DNA from: a virus
Reading direction: 5' to 3' (one strand)
Virus record (IMG/VR): IMGVR_UViG_3300024974_000003
Coordinates: 1-50,977 of that record
DNA: 50,977 bases
A model generated the notes under the pieces. That model was not told the origin of the DNA. It did no database searches and saw only the letters and a program-made list of their open reading frames with translations. Position 1 is the first letter of the stretch. Each line of letters starts with the position of its first letter. The translations under genes and the position numbers were made by a program. Positions 1 to 8,265 of the stretch are shown here, in pieces.

Positions 1-127
1 AAAAATTAAATCAAAAACATTTTGGGATTGGCTTTATTATGGACGTTACTATTTTGAGTCAGATTATCATATTCTTACAGATAGAGGTAATTTATTTAAA
101 CCATTTGTAGAAGCTCATCCAATAACA
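1..127. repeat. Terminal direct repeat, left copy (circular overlap)
   Basis: These 127 bases are identical to the last 127 bases of the window (50851-50977). The repeat lies inside a small gene that reads continuously across the join. The simplest reading is an assembly overlap of a circular or circularly permuted molecule; 127 is a common assembler k-mer length. A true short terminal redundancy is the alternative. Confidence 0.95.
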
Positions 128-196
128 GAAAAATTCAAATCCCTGAAAGAAGCAAAACAAGAATTAGAAACAGAAGTAAAGTATCATAATTATTAA
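2..196 (+). CDS. Hypothetical protein, C-terminal part (gene spans the circular junction)
   Basis: This open frame has no start in the left end of the window, but it is the exact continuation of the frame that begins with ATG at 50735. Joined across the 127-bp overlap (50735-50850 plus 1-196) it encodes 103 residues. The protein is rich in aromatic and charged residues (a WDWLYYGRYYF segment) and ends in a short lysine/glutamate-rich helix. It has no signal peptide or membrane segment, and I do not recognise a family. It is the last of a run of small genes between the terminase and the portal and is followed five bases later by the next ATG. Confidence 0.8.
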   Translation, partial: KIKSKTFWDWLYYGRYYFESDYHILTDRGNLFKPFVEAHPITEKFKSLKEAKQELETEVKYHNY

Positions 197-201
197 ATTA
201 A

Positions 202-462
202 ATGAAAATGAAACCGATTAATTTTAAACAAGCGACTGTTGAGCTTAAGAAACCAGAATCAATGACAGATGAAGAGTGTTCAAGTTTGCATATCTGCCAA
301 ACAGAAGAAGGAACTTGCATTTCCTGTTGGAAAGCTACTTTTTGGGAAAGAGTAAAATTTTTGTTTCACGGCAAAATATGGCTTGGAGTTTTGTCTGGAA
401 CAACACAACCTCCAGTTTGGTTAGATTGTAATAAAACTGTATTTACCAAATTCATAAAATAG
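202..462 (+). CDS. Conserved small phage protein, cysteine-containing
   Basis: An 86-residue protein whose middle carries three cysteines (CQTEEGTCISCW), followed by an aromatic segment (FWERVKFLFHGKIWLGVL) and a TTQPPVWL stretch. The block looks like a small phage protein I have seen in other tailed phages without an assigned function. The cysteines could bind a metal, but no full zinc finger is visible. The start at 202 follows the previous stop closely, and a second in-frame ATG at 208 is possible. The stop abuts the next gene's ATG at 463, so it is probably in the same transcript. Confidence 0.75.
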   Translation: MKMKPINFKQATVELKKPESMTDEECSSLHICQTEEGTCISCWKATFWERVKFLFHGKIWLGVLSGTTQPPVWLDCNKTVFTKFIK

Positions 463-759
463 ATGAATCAAACTAAAAAGCAATCAGTAATCGAAAGTAT
501 AATACAAACATTGATAGGATTAGTCACGTCAATATTAGTTCAAATCATCATTTACCCATTGATGGGTATTCCGGTGTCGTTTAATCAAAATCTTATTATC
601 ACAGCAGTATTTTTCATTGTGAGTATTATTCGTGGGTATTTAGTAAGAAGATATTTTAATAGAGAAAAAAGAAAGTGTGATCATTTTTTCGCTTATACAA
701 TTAATGGTGATTTATTACCGTGTGAATTTTGTGGAGAAACTAAACTAAATAAAAAGTAA
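463..759 (+). CDS. Small membrane protein with C-terminal CxxC motif (DUF7220-like)
   Basis: A 98-residue protein with two hydrophobic segments, about residues 16-36 and 44-62, joined by a short loop containing FNQNL. An arginine-rich turn follows (YLVRRYFNREKRK), then a cytoplasmic tail with CDH and CEFCG that could form a zinc knuckle. The arrangement of the two helices, the NQNL loop and the following RGYLVRRYF resembles the phage family named DUF7220, by memory only. Function is unknown. It lies tightly between neighbours and is probably cotranscribed with the exonuclease that follows. Confidence 0.7.
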   Translation: MNQTKKQSVIESIIQTLIGLVTSILVQIIIYPLMGIPVSFNQNLIITAVFFIVSIIRGYLVRRYFNREKRKCDHFFAYTINGDLLPCEFCGETKLNKK

Positions 760-760
760 A

Positions 761-1309
761 ATGAGAGCATTTTTAGACATTGAAACAGGTGGTTTCAGTA
801 TCACAAAAAACGGAATATGTGAAATCGCATTGATAGTTGTCGATGAACAATTTAAAGTAGTCGATAGCTTTCATACATTGATAAAACCATACACAAGATT
901 AGATAATGCAGGAAACCCATCCGATGAACTTGTGAGTTACAAAGACGATGCAATGGCGGTTAATGGATTGACCGTTGAAAGATTAATTGAAGAAGGAACT
1001 GAAGTAATCGATGCAATGTGTATGATGGCTCAATTTATTTTAATAAACAACATCAAAACTATCATAGGTCATAATTCAAACGCTTTTGATATTCCAAGAA
1101 TAAGTTATCTATTAAACCGATTTACTACTAATTTCAATTTTGAAGTTATGAGTGAAGATACTATGATAATAGCTAAAAATAAATTAAAGCTTCCATCATA
1201 TAAACTAGAATCTCTTTGTACTCATTTTGGAATTGAGATAGTAGACCAGCATACTGCACAAGGAGATGTATTAGCAACAATTGAATTATATAAAAACTTA
1301 ATAAAATAA
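761..1309 (+). CDS. DnaQ-like 3'-5' exonuclease (DEDDh family)
   Basis: The 182-residue protein has the three exonuclease motifs of the DnaQ/epsilon fold in order. Exo I is D6-x-E8 in FLDIETGG, Exo II is GHNSNAFD with D110, and Exo III is H164 with D169 in DQHTAQGDVLAT, which marks the DEDDh subclass. These acidic residues bind the two catalytic metals that remove nucleotides from 3' ends. The length fits a stand-alone exonuclease without a polymerase domain. No phage DNA polymerase is seen in the window, so it may proofread with or modify the host polymerase or process ends during recombination; that is inference. Confidence 0.9.
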   Translation: MRAFLDIETGGFSITKNGICEIALIVVDEQFKVVDSFHTLIKPYTRLDNAGNPSDELVSYKDDAMAVNGLTVERLIEEGTEVIDAMCMMAQFILINNIKTIIGHNSNAFDIPRISYLLNRFTTNFNFEVMSEDTMIIAKNKLKLPSYKLESLCTHFGIEIVDQHTAQGDVLATIELYKNLIK

Positions 1310-1311
1310 AA

Positions 1312-1590
1312 ATGGACAAATTAGAAATTATTGGAAAAGTGTATTTCAAAAGTGAAGTAGAATTAATTGGGGCAGTCGAAATGAGAAAACAAATTTTAGT
1401 AGTGCAAACGGATGCTCAATATCCTCAAAAACTACCAATCGAATTCATCAAAGATAAATGTGATTTATTGAATAACATTCAAATAGGCCAGCAAGTAAAA
1501 GTAAGCATCAATGTTCGAGGAAATGAATATCAAGACCGCAACGGTGTTACTCGTTTTGGATTGAGTTTTCAAGGATGGAAAGTAGAGTAA
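1312..1590 (+). CDS. DUF3127 domain protein (OB-fold-like)
   Basis: A 92-residue protein that begins with MDKLEIIGKV and contains a QILVVQTDAQYPQKLPIEF strand pair, then an IGQQVKVSINVRGNEYQDR stretch and a final WKVE. This order is the pattern of DUF3127, a small OB-fold-like family common in Bacteroidetes and their phages. An OB fold suggests nucleic-acid binding, but this is not proven. It starts three bases after the exonuclease stop and probably shares its transcript. Confidence 0.75.
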   Translation: MDKLEIIGKVYFKSEVELIGAVEMRKQILVVQTDAQYPQKLPIEFIKDKCDLLNNIQIGQQVKVSINVRGNEYQDRNGVTRFGLSFQGWKVE

Positions 1591-1642
1591 AAGCGGAACC
1601 CGAAAAGCTAACGAGTAGGGAAAAATATCAAAATTTATAATT

Positions 1643-1870
1643 ATGCCACAAGTAAGAGCAAAAATGCACTGTAGTCATACAGAACCAAACACAGGAGAAC
1701 AAACAACTGTTTATTTCCAAGCAGTGACTGCTGATTCAGAGGAGAATAAATCATTCTCAAGATGGACACCATCAGCAAATATTATGATGGTAATTAGCAA
1801 TGAAACACCAGCTGCGCAGGCATTCAAACAAGGTAAAGAATACTATGTAGATTTTACCGAAGTAGAATAA
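1643..1870 (+). CDS. Conserved hypothetical phage protein
   Basis: A compact 75-residue protein with predicted beta character throughout and a C-terminal KQGKEYYVDFTEVE. Similar short proteins with this ending occur in many tailed phages, without known function. There is no signal peptide, membrane segment or nucleic-acid motif. It is the last gene before an intrinsic terminator and the promoter of the head genes. Confidence 0.7.
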   Translation: MPQVRAKMHCSHTEPNTGEQTTVYFQAVTADSEENKSFSRWTPSANIMMVISNETPAAQAFKQGKEYYVDFTEVE

Positions 1871-1994
1871 ATAAACCTATAAGTTGATTTTACAAAACAG
1901 TCCCCGCAAGATATGACTCAAAACTGTACTTGGATTCGTCTATGAGGAAAATGGAACACTTGTAAGTTGCAACGACAAAACTTTCAAAACTTAA

Positions 1995-2026
1995 ACCATA
2001 TCGAGGTAATTCTCGATGGTTTTTTT
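1995..2026 (+). terminator. Intrinsic terminator upstream of the head genes
   Basis: ATCGAG (2000-2005) pairs with CTCGAT (2012-2017) around a GTAATT loop. ACC/GGT pairs extend the stem past a two-base bulge, and a run of seven T residues follows (2020-2026). It separates the small early-type genes from the portal gene. Confidence 0.75.
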
Positions 2027-2074
2027 ATGTTTAAAAATATTGTTTATAAACATTATAAATAAGAAATTATTTTA

Positions 2075-2082
2075 TACATTTG
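2075..2082 (+). promoter_or_regulatory. Bacteroidetes -7 box upstream of portal
   Basis: TACATTTG matches the -7 consensus TAnnTTTG. No TTG is found at the usual 17-23 bp upstream, so the -33 part is weak. The predicted start of transcription lies just before the ATG at 2109 and the ATG at 2122, consistent with the head operon starting here. The stretch 1871-2108 otherwise holds only the terminator. Confidence 0.5.
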
Positions 2083-2189
2083 TTTTTTATTACAACCCCT
2101 TAAATACGATGACGTAAAACTATGAAATAGGATATATCAATAGTTTATTAAACACATTAATACCTAGATCTTCTAATCAGGTAAACGGG

Positions 2190-3410
2190 TTGGCTCCAAT
2201 TGGAGATAATAATTCAATGCTTTTCAAAGCGATTTTCTCAACAGCTTGGGAAAATATAGATCAAAACTTTTATACAAGACTTGCACAAACTATTGACCCT
2301 ATCGATAGTGCAATAACTTTTTATGCTGAAATACTTTCGAGTGGCATTTTAAAATCACTTGACAAAGAGGGTAATGATGTTACCGATAAAGATGTACTTA
2401 TTGCCCTTTTAAAAAATCCAAATGCAAATCAAAACTTCCAACAATTCATTAAAGAATGGATTTATTACCATTTTTCTCACGGTTGGAATTATGTAGTTCC
2501 TCAATGTTCTAGCGTTGGATTCGAAAAGAAATTAGGAGGCACAACAAAAACAGAACTTTACAATTGTGACCCCGACCATTTTACTTGGGGAAGTGATTCT
2601 TATTTTTTTGGATTGATAAAAAACAAGAATGTAACTTTTTCATATAAACCCCTCGATTTCGTAAACATCGATTATAAAGATGTTATTTCATTTATAGACG
2701 TTCGCCAAAATTCAGAGAAACCGCACATCGGAGTTTCTCGTTGGCTTGCTTTGAAAAAACAAATCGAGAATTATTCCTTAGCACTTCAAGGAGACGAAAA
2801 TCTAATCAAAAGATCAGGATCTATTTTGGTTTCGCTAGACTCCAAAAATAATGAGGATATGGGATTAGATTCTATGGTAGGAACAGGCCAGTTTGATAAA
2901 GACGGCACGCCAATAACAACAACTCAAAAAGCACAGCTTGAAAAACAGTTGAAGGAAACGGGATTGGGTAATAATTCGATGGGAATTATGTATTCATCAC
3001 TTCCATTAAAATCACAGCCACTTTCTTCTGGCCTTGAAAATATAAAGTTTGATGATAAAATGATAGGCTATGCCCGCCAAATCTACAATAAACTTAACGT
3101 GCCGAAAGAGTTTCAAAACCTCGATAAGGAAACAGCAAAATTTGCGAATAGACAAATGGCAATGATGGAAGTAATTCAAAATACTATTGAACCTTTGGCA
3201 GACTCTTTTTGCGATAAAATGAAAACCTATTTCAAATGGGAAAACACAATCAAAATAGACTTTTCACATCTTCCAGTCTTTGCAGATAATGAAGAAACTA
3301 AAACAACTACTCAACAAGCAATAGTAACTCTATACACAGGATTGTTTGAAAAAGGAATTATAGATCAAACTCGATTAACTCAAATACTTGAAGAAAATGG
3401 AATTATCTAA
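2190..3410 (+). CDS. Phage portal protein
   Basis: A 406-residue protein resembling the HK97-type portal family. It has an N-terminal part with repeated helices (FYAEILSSGILKSL, LIALLKNPNANQNFQQFIKEWIYYHFSHGWNYVVP), a central region and a helical C-terminus, and lies before the protease and major capsid genes. Portals form the dodecameric ring through which DNA is packaged. The start is uncertain: TTG at 2190 is the first usable codon in this frame, but coding-like sequence continues upstream to a TAA at 2115, just after an in-frame ATG-ACG (2109). The upstream residues (IGYINSLLNTLIPRSS) look like a genuine portal N-terminus. Confidence 0.85.
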   Translation: MAPIGDNNSMLFKAIFSTAWENIDQNFYTRLAQTIDPIDSAITFYAEILSSGILKSLDKEGNDVTDKDVLIALLKNPNANQNFQQFIKEWIYYHFSHGWNYVVPQCSSVGFEKKLGGTTKTELYNCDPDHFTWGSDSYFFGLIKNKNVTFSYKPLDFVNIDYKDVISFIDVRQNSEKPHIGVSRWLALKKQIENYSLALQGDENLIKRSGSILVSLDSKNNEDMGLDSMVGTGQFDKDGTPITTTQKAQLEKQLKETGLGNNSMGIMYSSLPLKSQPLSSGLENIKFDDKMIGYARQIYNKLNVPKEFQNLDKETAKFANRQMAMMEVIQNTIEPLADSFCDKMKTYFKWENTIKIDFSHLPVFADNEETKTTTQQAIVTLYTGLFEKGIIDQTRLTQILEENGII

Positions 3411-3531
3411 AAGAGAAAAACAACTCAAAGAAGTTGAAAAAATAGCAAAAAAAACAGGTGACAAAGAATTGTTGTCTGATGTAAAAAAAAGAATGAACCC
3501 TAATAAACCAGTTGAAAAATGGGAAAGATAA
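3397..3531 (+). CDS. Small basic hypothetical protein
   Basis: A 44-residue lysine-rich open frame starts with ATG inside the end of the portal gene (14-base overlap) and ends 13 bases into the protease gene. It begins MELSKREKQLKEVEKIAKKT and would form one or two charged helices. The tight overlaps on both sides argue that it is a real coupled gene. Function is unknown; a head assembly accessory role would only be inference from position. Confidence 0.6.
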   Translation: MELSKREKQLKEVEKIAKKTGDKELLSDVKKRMNPNKPVEKWER

Positions 3532-4388
3532 AAATTAAAAGTTTCGCTACTAAAAGGGAAAGTGATCTTTGGTTAGTTGAAAATCAAGCTAGAATGAAAG
3601 CAGAAAGAAGATGTGAACCAAAATTCACATCCGGTCAAAGCTTTGGTTCATTAACGGCTCTTTCATTTGCTGTCAATAAAAAAGGCGAACGAATAAAAGC
3701 TGAAATGACAGGTGAAAACTGTGATGATTTAGATGCTGGAGTATTAAATGTAAAAGTGGTAATTAATGCTACAAACATTTTGGACAGTCACAGAGATTTA
3801 CACTTACCAGGCATTTGGAAAAAATCACTTTCTGAAAAGAAAATTATCTACTTGTGTCAAGAACACGACCTGTCATTCAAAGGAATCATTTCTGATGAAC
3901 TAAAAGCATATACAGAAGTTTTTACATTCAAAGAATTAGGCGTTGATCTACCAGGTACAGCTGAATGTTTGGTGTTTGATGCTACTATTCGAGAAAGCCG
4001 AAATGAATTTATGTTCAACCAATACAAAAAAGGGTATGTACGCAATCATTCGGTTCGTATGGAATATGTAAAAGAGTATTTCTGTATCAATTCAGAAGAG
4101 CCAGAAGCAACTCAATATAAAGAGAATTGGGATAAATATGCACCACAATGCGCCAACCAAGAAGATTTGGCAAAAGTAAATTGGTTTTATGCAGTTACAG
4201 AAGCAAAAGTAAGAGATGAAGGCAGCGCAGTTGTAAAGGGAAGTTGTTTCGCAACCCCAACAATTGATGTTGCTATTGAAAAAATAATTCAAGCCGAGGA
4301 ATCACTTGACAAAACCGAGCCGCCAACTGGCACTCAAAAAGAGGAGGAACCACCGGTTCAAAAACACAATTTATTTATTAAACTCTAA
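3519..4388 (+). CDS. Prohead maturation protease (S78/U35-like)
   Basis: A 289-residue protein between portal and capsid. It contains NATNILDSHRDLHLPGIWKK, the typical core of HK97-type prohead proteases, followed by a candidate catalytic histidine (H116 in CQEHD) and a candidate serine (S178 in YVRNHSVRMEY). Such proteases remove the scaffold segment of the capsid protein during assembly. The C-terminal 40 residues are rich in E, P and K and may act as a scaffold or targeting tail. It overlaps the preceding small gene by 13 bases. Confidence 0.8.
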   Translation: MGKIKIKSFATKRESDLWLVENQARMKAERRCEPKFTSGQSFGSLTALSFAVNKKGERIKAEMTGENCDDLDAGVLNVKVVINATNILDSHRDLHLPGIWKKSLSEKKIIYLCQEHDLSFKGIISDELKAYTEVFTFKELGVDLPGTAECLVFDATIRESRNEFMFNQYKKGYVRNHSVRMEYVKEYFCINSEEPEATQYKENWDKYAPQCANQEDLAKVNWFYAVTEAKVRDEGSAVVKGSCFATPTIDVAIEKIIQAEESLDKTEPPTGTQKEEEPPVQKHNLFIKL

Positions 4389-4399
4389 AAAGAAAACAG

Positions 4400-5710
4400 A
4401 TGAATCCATTTGAAAAATTTTTAATCTCAAAAGGCTACTCTATTGACTCATTTAAATCAATGAGTGTAGAAAAACAAGCCGACATTCAAAATGAATATTT
4501 AGGACATATCGAAAGTGAAGTTCCTAAATCAATCGCAGAAGCGGTAAAAACTTCAAGAGAAGAAATCGCAAAAGATTTCGACGAGAAATTGAAAACTGCT
4601 AACGAGTCAATCGAAGCAGCTAAAAAAGCAAATACTTCTTTAGAAGAAATTGTAAAAACTCAAGGTGAGGAATTGGCAAAAAGAACGGTTTCAGGTCCAG
4701 AAGGTAACGGTTTAGCAGTTGCGGAAAACTTGAAAACACAATTAGAAGGACTTCACAAAGCAACAAATGCTGGAGTTGTAAGCGAAAAAGTAACTATCAA
4801 AGTTGCTGATTCTGCTGATACTGCAATCGCAGTAAACACGCACAATTCAATTGCTGGTGCCATTGGAGCAGTAGGAAACTACTTTGCACAATTGATTCCT
4901 GGATTTGCAAGAAAACCAGTTCCAACATCAAACATTTTGGATTATGTGGATGTATTGCCATTAGATGCTGATAGAATTGTTTCTATCTCACAAACTGAAA
5001 CAGTATCAATCTTGGTAACTGATGAATGTTTGGTTAAACCAAAATCAACAGTAGTTTGGGCAGCTATCGATGCGGCAGCGGAAGCAGTTGCAACAACATT
5101 TAAAACGACTACCAAAATGCGTCGTTTCTTCCCAATGTTCGTGAAAGTGTGGATGGACACATTGAAGGATTATTTTGCTAAGAAAATCCCTCAAATCATC
5201 TTAACTGCCATTAGAGCAAACGGTACAGCTTTTACAGCGGTTCCGGCTCAACAAACTTTGGCAGCACCAAACAAATGGGATGCTTTAATTGCAGTTATCG
5301 CTTCATTAATCAAATTGGGTTATTCTCCAAACATTGCGAAGATGTCAGTCTTTGCGTGGGAAGATATGGTGACCAAAAAAGACACAACCGGAGCTTACTT
5401 ATTGCAAAATGGTGGATCTATTAATTTATTAAACAGAACAATCACTTTTGGAACTGTAGTCGTTACCATTGAGCCAGATGTTGAATTGGGAGACGATGAG
5501 TTAATTGTTGGTGATTTAATGATGTCCGTTAAAGTTGGTTTAGATACTAACTTGGAATATATGGAATATTTCGCTAATGATGATGGAGACAAAAATCTTA
5601 AATCTCACTTGTTAGAAAAATTCATTGCTGTAATTATGCCAGCTGCAACTCGCACAGGCGTAACCGTGGACACATTCACAAATGTTATCACAGCGATTAC
5701 AAAACCATAA
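4400..5710 (+). CDS. Major capsid protein (HK97 fold)
   Basis: A 436-residue protein directly after the protease. The first 95 or so residues are a charged coiled coil (EAVKTSREEIAKDFDEKL onward) of the delta-domain type that is removed or used as internal scaffold. The remainder is a mixed region rich in A, V, T and D, as expected for an HK97-fold capsid protein. The position portal-protease-capsid is canonical. A strong hairpin follows the gene immediately and may cap or attenuate this transcript. Confidence 0.85.
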   Translation: MNPFEKFLISKGYSIDSFKSMSVEKQADIQNEYLGHIESEVPKSIAEAVKTSREEIAKDFDEKLKTANESIEAAKKANTSLEEIVKTQGEELAKRTVSGPEGNGLAVAENLKTQLEGLHKATNAGVVSEKVTIKVADSADTAIAVNTHNSIAGAIGAVGNYFAQLIPGFARKPVPTSNILDYVDVLPLDADRIVSISQTETVSILVTDECLVKPKSTVVWAAIDAAAEAVATTFKTTTKMRRFFPMFVKVWMDTLKDYFAKKIPQIILTAIRANGTAFTAVPAQQTLAAPNKWDALIAVIASLIKLGYSPNIAKMSVFAWEDMVTKKDTTGAYLLQNGGSINLLNRTITFGTVVVTIEPDVELGDDELIVGDLMMSVKVGLDTNLEYMEYFANDDGDKNLKSHLLEKFIAVIMPAATRTGVTVDTFTNVITAITKP

Positions 5711-5715
5711 ATAAA

Positions 5716-5751
5716 TGAATTACCCTCTTTTTAATCAAAGAGGGTAATTCA
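5716..5751 (+). terminator. 15-bp perfect hairpin after the capsid gene
   Basis: Fifteen bases (5716-5730) are perfectly complementary to 5737-5751, with a six-base loop. The stem contains ACCCTCTTT/AAAGAGGGT. No uridine run follows the right arm, so it may be a partial terminator or an mRNA-stabilising hairpin that lets the capsid message exceed downstream ones. Confidence 0.65.
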
Positions 5752-5797
5752 ATATTTAAACGAAAATTTAAAACTTATTAATTTAAAACTAAATATC

Positions 5798-6034
5798 ATG
5801 GCAGAAGCTAAAGAAAAAAAAGTAGTTACGTTACAAGACATTTATGACGGTTATGCTGCAAAAGCAAAAGAATCTGGAAAAGAAACTGAAGTTGACATTG
5901 CAGGAAAACACAATGTTGAGTTTATTGAAGATTTTGGACAGTTCAAAAAAGGACACATTCAAGATGTTTCAAAAGTAATGTTCGATTACTACAAAGCAAA
6001 CGGTGTTGTTAAACTAACCAAAAAAGCAGAGTAA
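5798..6034 (+). CDS. Hypothetical small head-region protein
   Basis: A 78-residue charged protein beginning MAEAKEKKVVTLQDIYDGYA, with further helices and a basic end (VVKLTKKAE). It has no signal peptide or membrane segment. Position between the capsid and connector genes suggests a head-tail joining or decoration role, but no family is recognised. Confidence 0.6.
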   Translation: MAEAKEKKVVTLQDIYDGYAAKAKESGKETEVDIAGKHNVEFIEDFGQFKKGHIQDVSKVMFDYYKANGVVKLTKKAE

Positions 6035-6037
6035 ACT

Positions 6038-6691
6038 ATGTATTTCATAACTCCTTCATTTTTTGAATTTGAACCTTTAAAGATTGCCAACGTAACAGAA
6101 AACGGCGGCAGTCAATTAGAGGTTAGTCGATTTATTGGGCAGTATGAAAAACAATGTTTGCGTGAAGTTTTAGGCGATAGTTTAGCAAAAGAACTAAACG
6201 ATAGTTATGAGATTGTTAATGGAGAATTTGTTTTCAAAAGCAGTGCGACACAAGCAATCAAAGACTTGGTAAACGGAAAGGAATATACTCCGGTAGCAGG
6301 AATAGATGAAACAGTAGATTGGTTCTTAAATTGGGATGGTTACGGATGTGATTGTAATAATTCTTCAGATACAAATAGAATTTGGGCAGGAATTGTAGTA
6401 AGCGAAGAATTTTATAATGGAGTTGAATTATCAACCTTAAAAACATCATTTATAGCTGATTTCATTCATTATCATTATTTGTTGATTAACCGTTCCCAAA
6501 CAACTGGAGCTGGTCAACAAGTATTGGCGGGCGAAAATTCCCAGACTGTTTCCAATTTTTCAAAACGTATTGATAGCTGGAATTCATTTTGTTTTAAAGT
6601 AGCAAATCTTTACCGATTTCTACACGACAACAAAGCGAATTATCCAACTTGGAAACCAAATTGTAACCTTCGATTTAAAGAAAAATTCTAA
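6038..6691 (+). CDS. Putative head-tail connector protein
   Basis: A 217-residue protein with an N-terminal segment (FFEFEPLKIANVTENGG, then RFIGQYEKQCLREVLGDSL) resembling the start of head-completion or adaptor proteins of Bacteroidetes phages. The C-terminal half is helical and aromatic. It comes after the capsid and before a tail-terminator-like gene, the usual place for such adaptors. Its stop overlaps the next ATG by one base, so translation is probably coupled. Family assignment is by position and general pattern only. Confidence 0.5.
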   Translation: MYFITPSFFEFEPLKIANVTENGGSQLEVSRFIGQYEKQCLREVLGDSLAKELNDSYEIVNGEFVFKSSATQAIKDLVNGKEYTPVAGIDETVDWFLNWDGYGCDCNNSSDTNRIWAGIVVSEEFYNGVELSTLKTSFIADFIHYHYLLINRSQTTGAGQQVLAGENSQTVSNFSKRIDSWNSFCFKVANLYRFLHDNKANYPTWKPNCNLRFKEKF

Positions 6692-7257
6692 TGCAACCAC
6701 TCGAAAAAGCGTTAAAAAAAGTCTTTGATTTCATTGGTAACGATTACGTTTTGCCAACTGGGGAATTTATTGTTGATGATTTTGGAAACAATAGTCAGAT
6801 TCGAAATCCTTTTTATGGACAAACGCCATCAAAGTTGAAGTTTATGTTTGGAACCCAAAAGGAATTGAATATATGGCTTACAGAAACAAAGGACAAATAT
6901 CCATTAGTTTGGTTGGTTTATCCGGTTACGGAAAGTTACAATAACAATCCCCAAAGTTTCTACACGTACAAAGGAATACGTTTGATTTTCGCTATCAATA
7001 ACGATGCTGAAAAGCTAGTTCAAACAAGGTTACAAACTACACGTTTTATCCTGGATCAGTTAATAGCAAAATTCACAGAGTTGATGCGTAATTCACATTT
7101 TAAAAAGTTCATTCTAATAGATAAACAAGTAGATGTGAAAGAAAAGTTCTTCCCGAATTACTCTACAAATGAGCAAAAAACAGGTGGAACAGTTGATGTT
7201 TGGGATGCAATTACATTCGATTGTGATTTGCATTTAATCCCAAATTGTATAAAATAA
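6691..7257 (+). CDS. Putative tail completion / tail terminator protein
   Basis: A 188-residue protein starting with a helix (PLEKALKKVFDFIG), with a YPLVWLVYPVTES strand in the middle, a FAINNDAEKLVQTRLQTTRF helix and a final cysteine-containing strand. This alternation and the location between connector and tail tube fit a tail terminator or neck protein. No catalytic motif is visible. The assignment is positional inference. Confidence 0.45.
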   Translation: MQPLEKALKKVFDFIGNDYVLPTGEFIVDDFGNNSQIRNPFYGQTPSKLKFMFGTQKELNIWLTETKDKYPLVWLVYPVTESYNNNPQSFYTYKGIRLIFAINNDAEKLVQTRLQTTRFILDQLIAKFTELMRNSHFKKFILIDKQVDVKEKFFPNYSTNEQKTGGTVDVWDAITFDCDLHLIPNCIK

Positions 7258-7284
7258 ATTATTAATTAAAAAAAAATAGAAATT

Positions 7285-8196
7285 ATGCCAGTAATAATTG
7301 ACATTCTAAATTGCGGATCAGGACAAGCGGGTACTTGGTTCGATGGGTGTAAAGTCACTCCAAAGGATTTTACAAAAGCATTTTTGTTGAGTCCTTCTGC
7401 CAGTATTGATTTATTGACAGATACATTCGATAATGCAGCCATTGCATTGCTTATCAAAAAAGGGCAATTAGTGCCTTTGAATGATGTCTTACAAGTTGCA
7501 GAAGCAGGAGCAAAAAGCAACTTCCAAACGTTGCCAAACAAAAAGAAATTATTTATCTCACAAGGATTACTTGATTTTAATTTGGAATTTGAAGCCAATG
7601 TTTGTTTGATTAAATCATTGCACAAATTAGCTAAGAAAAGATGGGGATTAGCTCTTTTGGATTCAGAAGGGAAATTCTTCTTTGATAACAAAGGCGGTAA
7701 ATTAAACGGTTTTGAAATTCAGGATTTCAGCGTAGGTAACGAAACTGTAAATGATGGAGGTTCAAAATTAGCGATGGTTTCAGTTGATATTCAATTGACA
7801 CAAGATGGAACCAAAGGGTATAATGAAAGAAAATCATTTATCCTTTCAACTGATGCTTTAGATTTCTACGAAATTAACGGCGTTCAGGATGTTACAGTAA
7901 AAGCAGATACTTTGAGTATTGCAGCTTTGAAAGTTTCTGTTTTAAGTGGTTGCGACAATTCAACTCCAGTTTTAGGATTAACAACTCCTAATTTTAGAAT
8001 GTTGAATGCTGCCACTGGTGCAGATATTGCCATTACTGTTGCAGAACTTGGAGATGGACAATATGCTATCACGGGAGCTTCAGTAGGTGCAAGAACAATT
8101 CAATTGTTTGACATTCCAAATAACAGCAAAGTAGCTGATATTTTGGCAACACAATTCTATCAATCAAATGTTTTGGCAGCCGTTTTGGTAGCATAA
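7285..8196 (+). CDS. Putative major tail tube protein
   Basis: A 303-residue, largely beta-strand protein. Residues 1-200 contain the tail-tube-like strand-rich core with an ISQGLLDFNLEFEANVCL segment. The last 85 residues form a separate alanine/valine/threonine-rich module (GADIAITVAELGDGQYAITG) that could be an Ig-like surface domain. The location after the terminator-like gene and before completion proteins and the tape measure fits the tube subunit. A strong terminator follows directly, as is common after highly expressed tube genes. Confidence 0.6.
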   Translation: MPVIIDILNCGSGQAGTWFDGCKVTPKDFTKAFLLSPSASIDLLTDTFDNAAIALLIKKGQLVPLNDVLQVAEAGAKSNFQTLPNKKKLFISQGLLDFNLEFEANVCLIKSLHKLAKKRWGLALLDSEGKFFFDNKGGKLNGFEIQDFSVGNETVNDGGSKLAMVSVDIQLTQDGTKGYNERKSFILSTDALDFYEINGVQDVTVKADTLSIAALKVSVLSGCDNSTPVLGLTTPNFRMLNAATGADIAITVAELGDGQYAITGASVGARTIQLFDIPNNSKVADILATQFYQSNVLAAVLVA

Positions 8197-8219
8197 AACA
8201 ATCGATTCAATATCATAAA

Positions 8220-8248
8220 AAGGTGGTGCGATAAACGCCGCCTTTTTT
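8220..8248 (+). terminator. Intrinsic terminator after tail tube gene
   Basis: AAGGTGGTG (8220-8228) pairs with CGCCGCCTT (8236-8244), allowing two G-U pairs, and six T residues follow (8243-8248). Confidence 0.8.
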
Positions 8249-8265
8249 GTATAAAAATTATTTCT

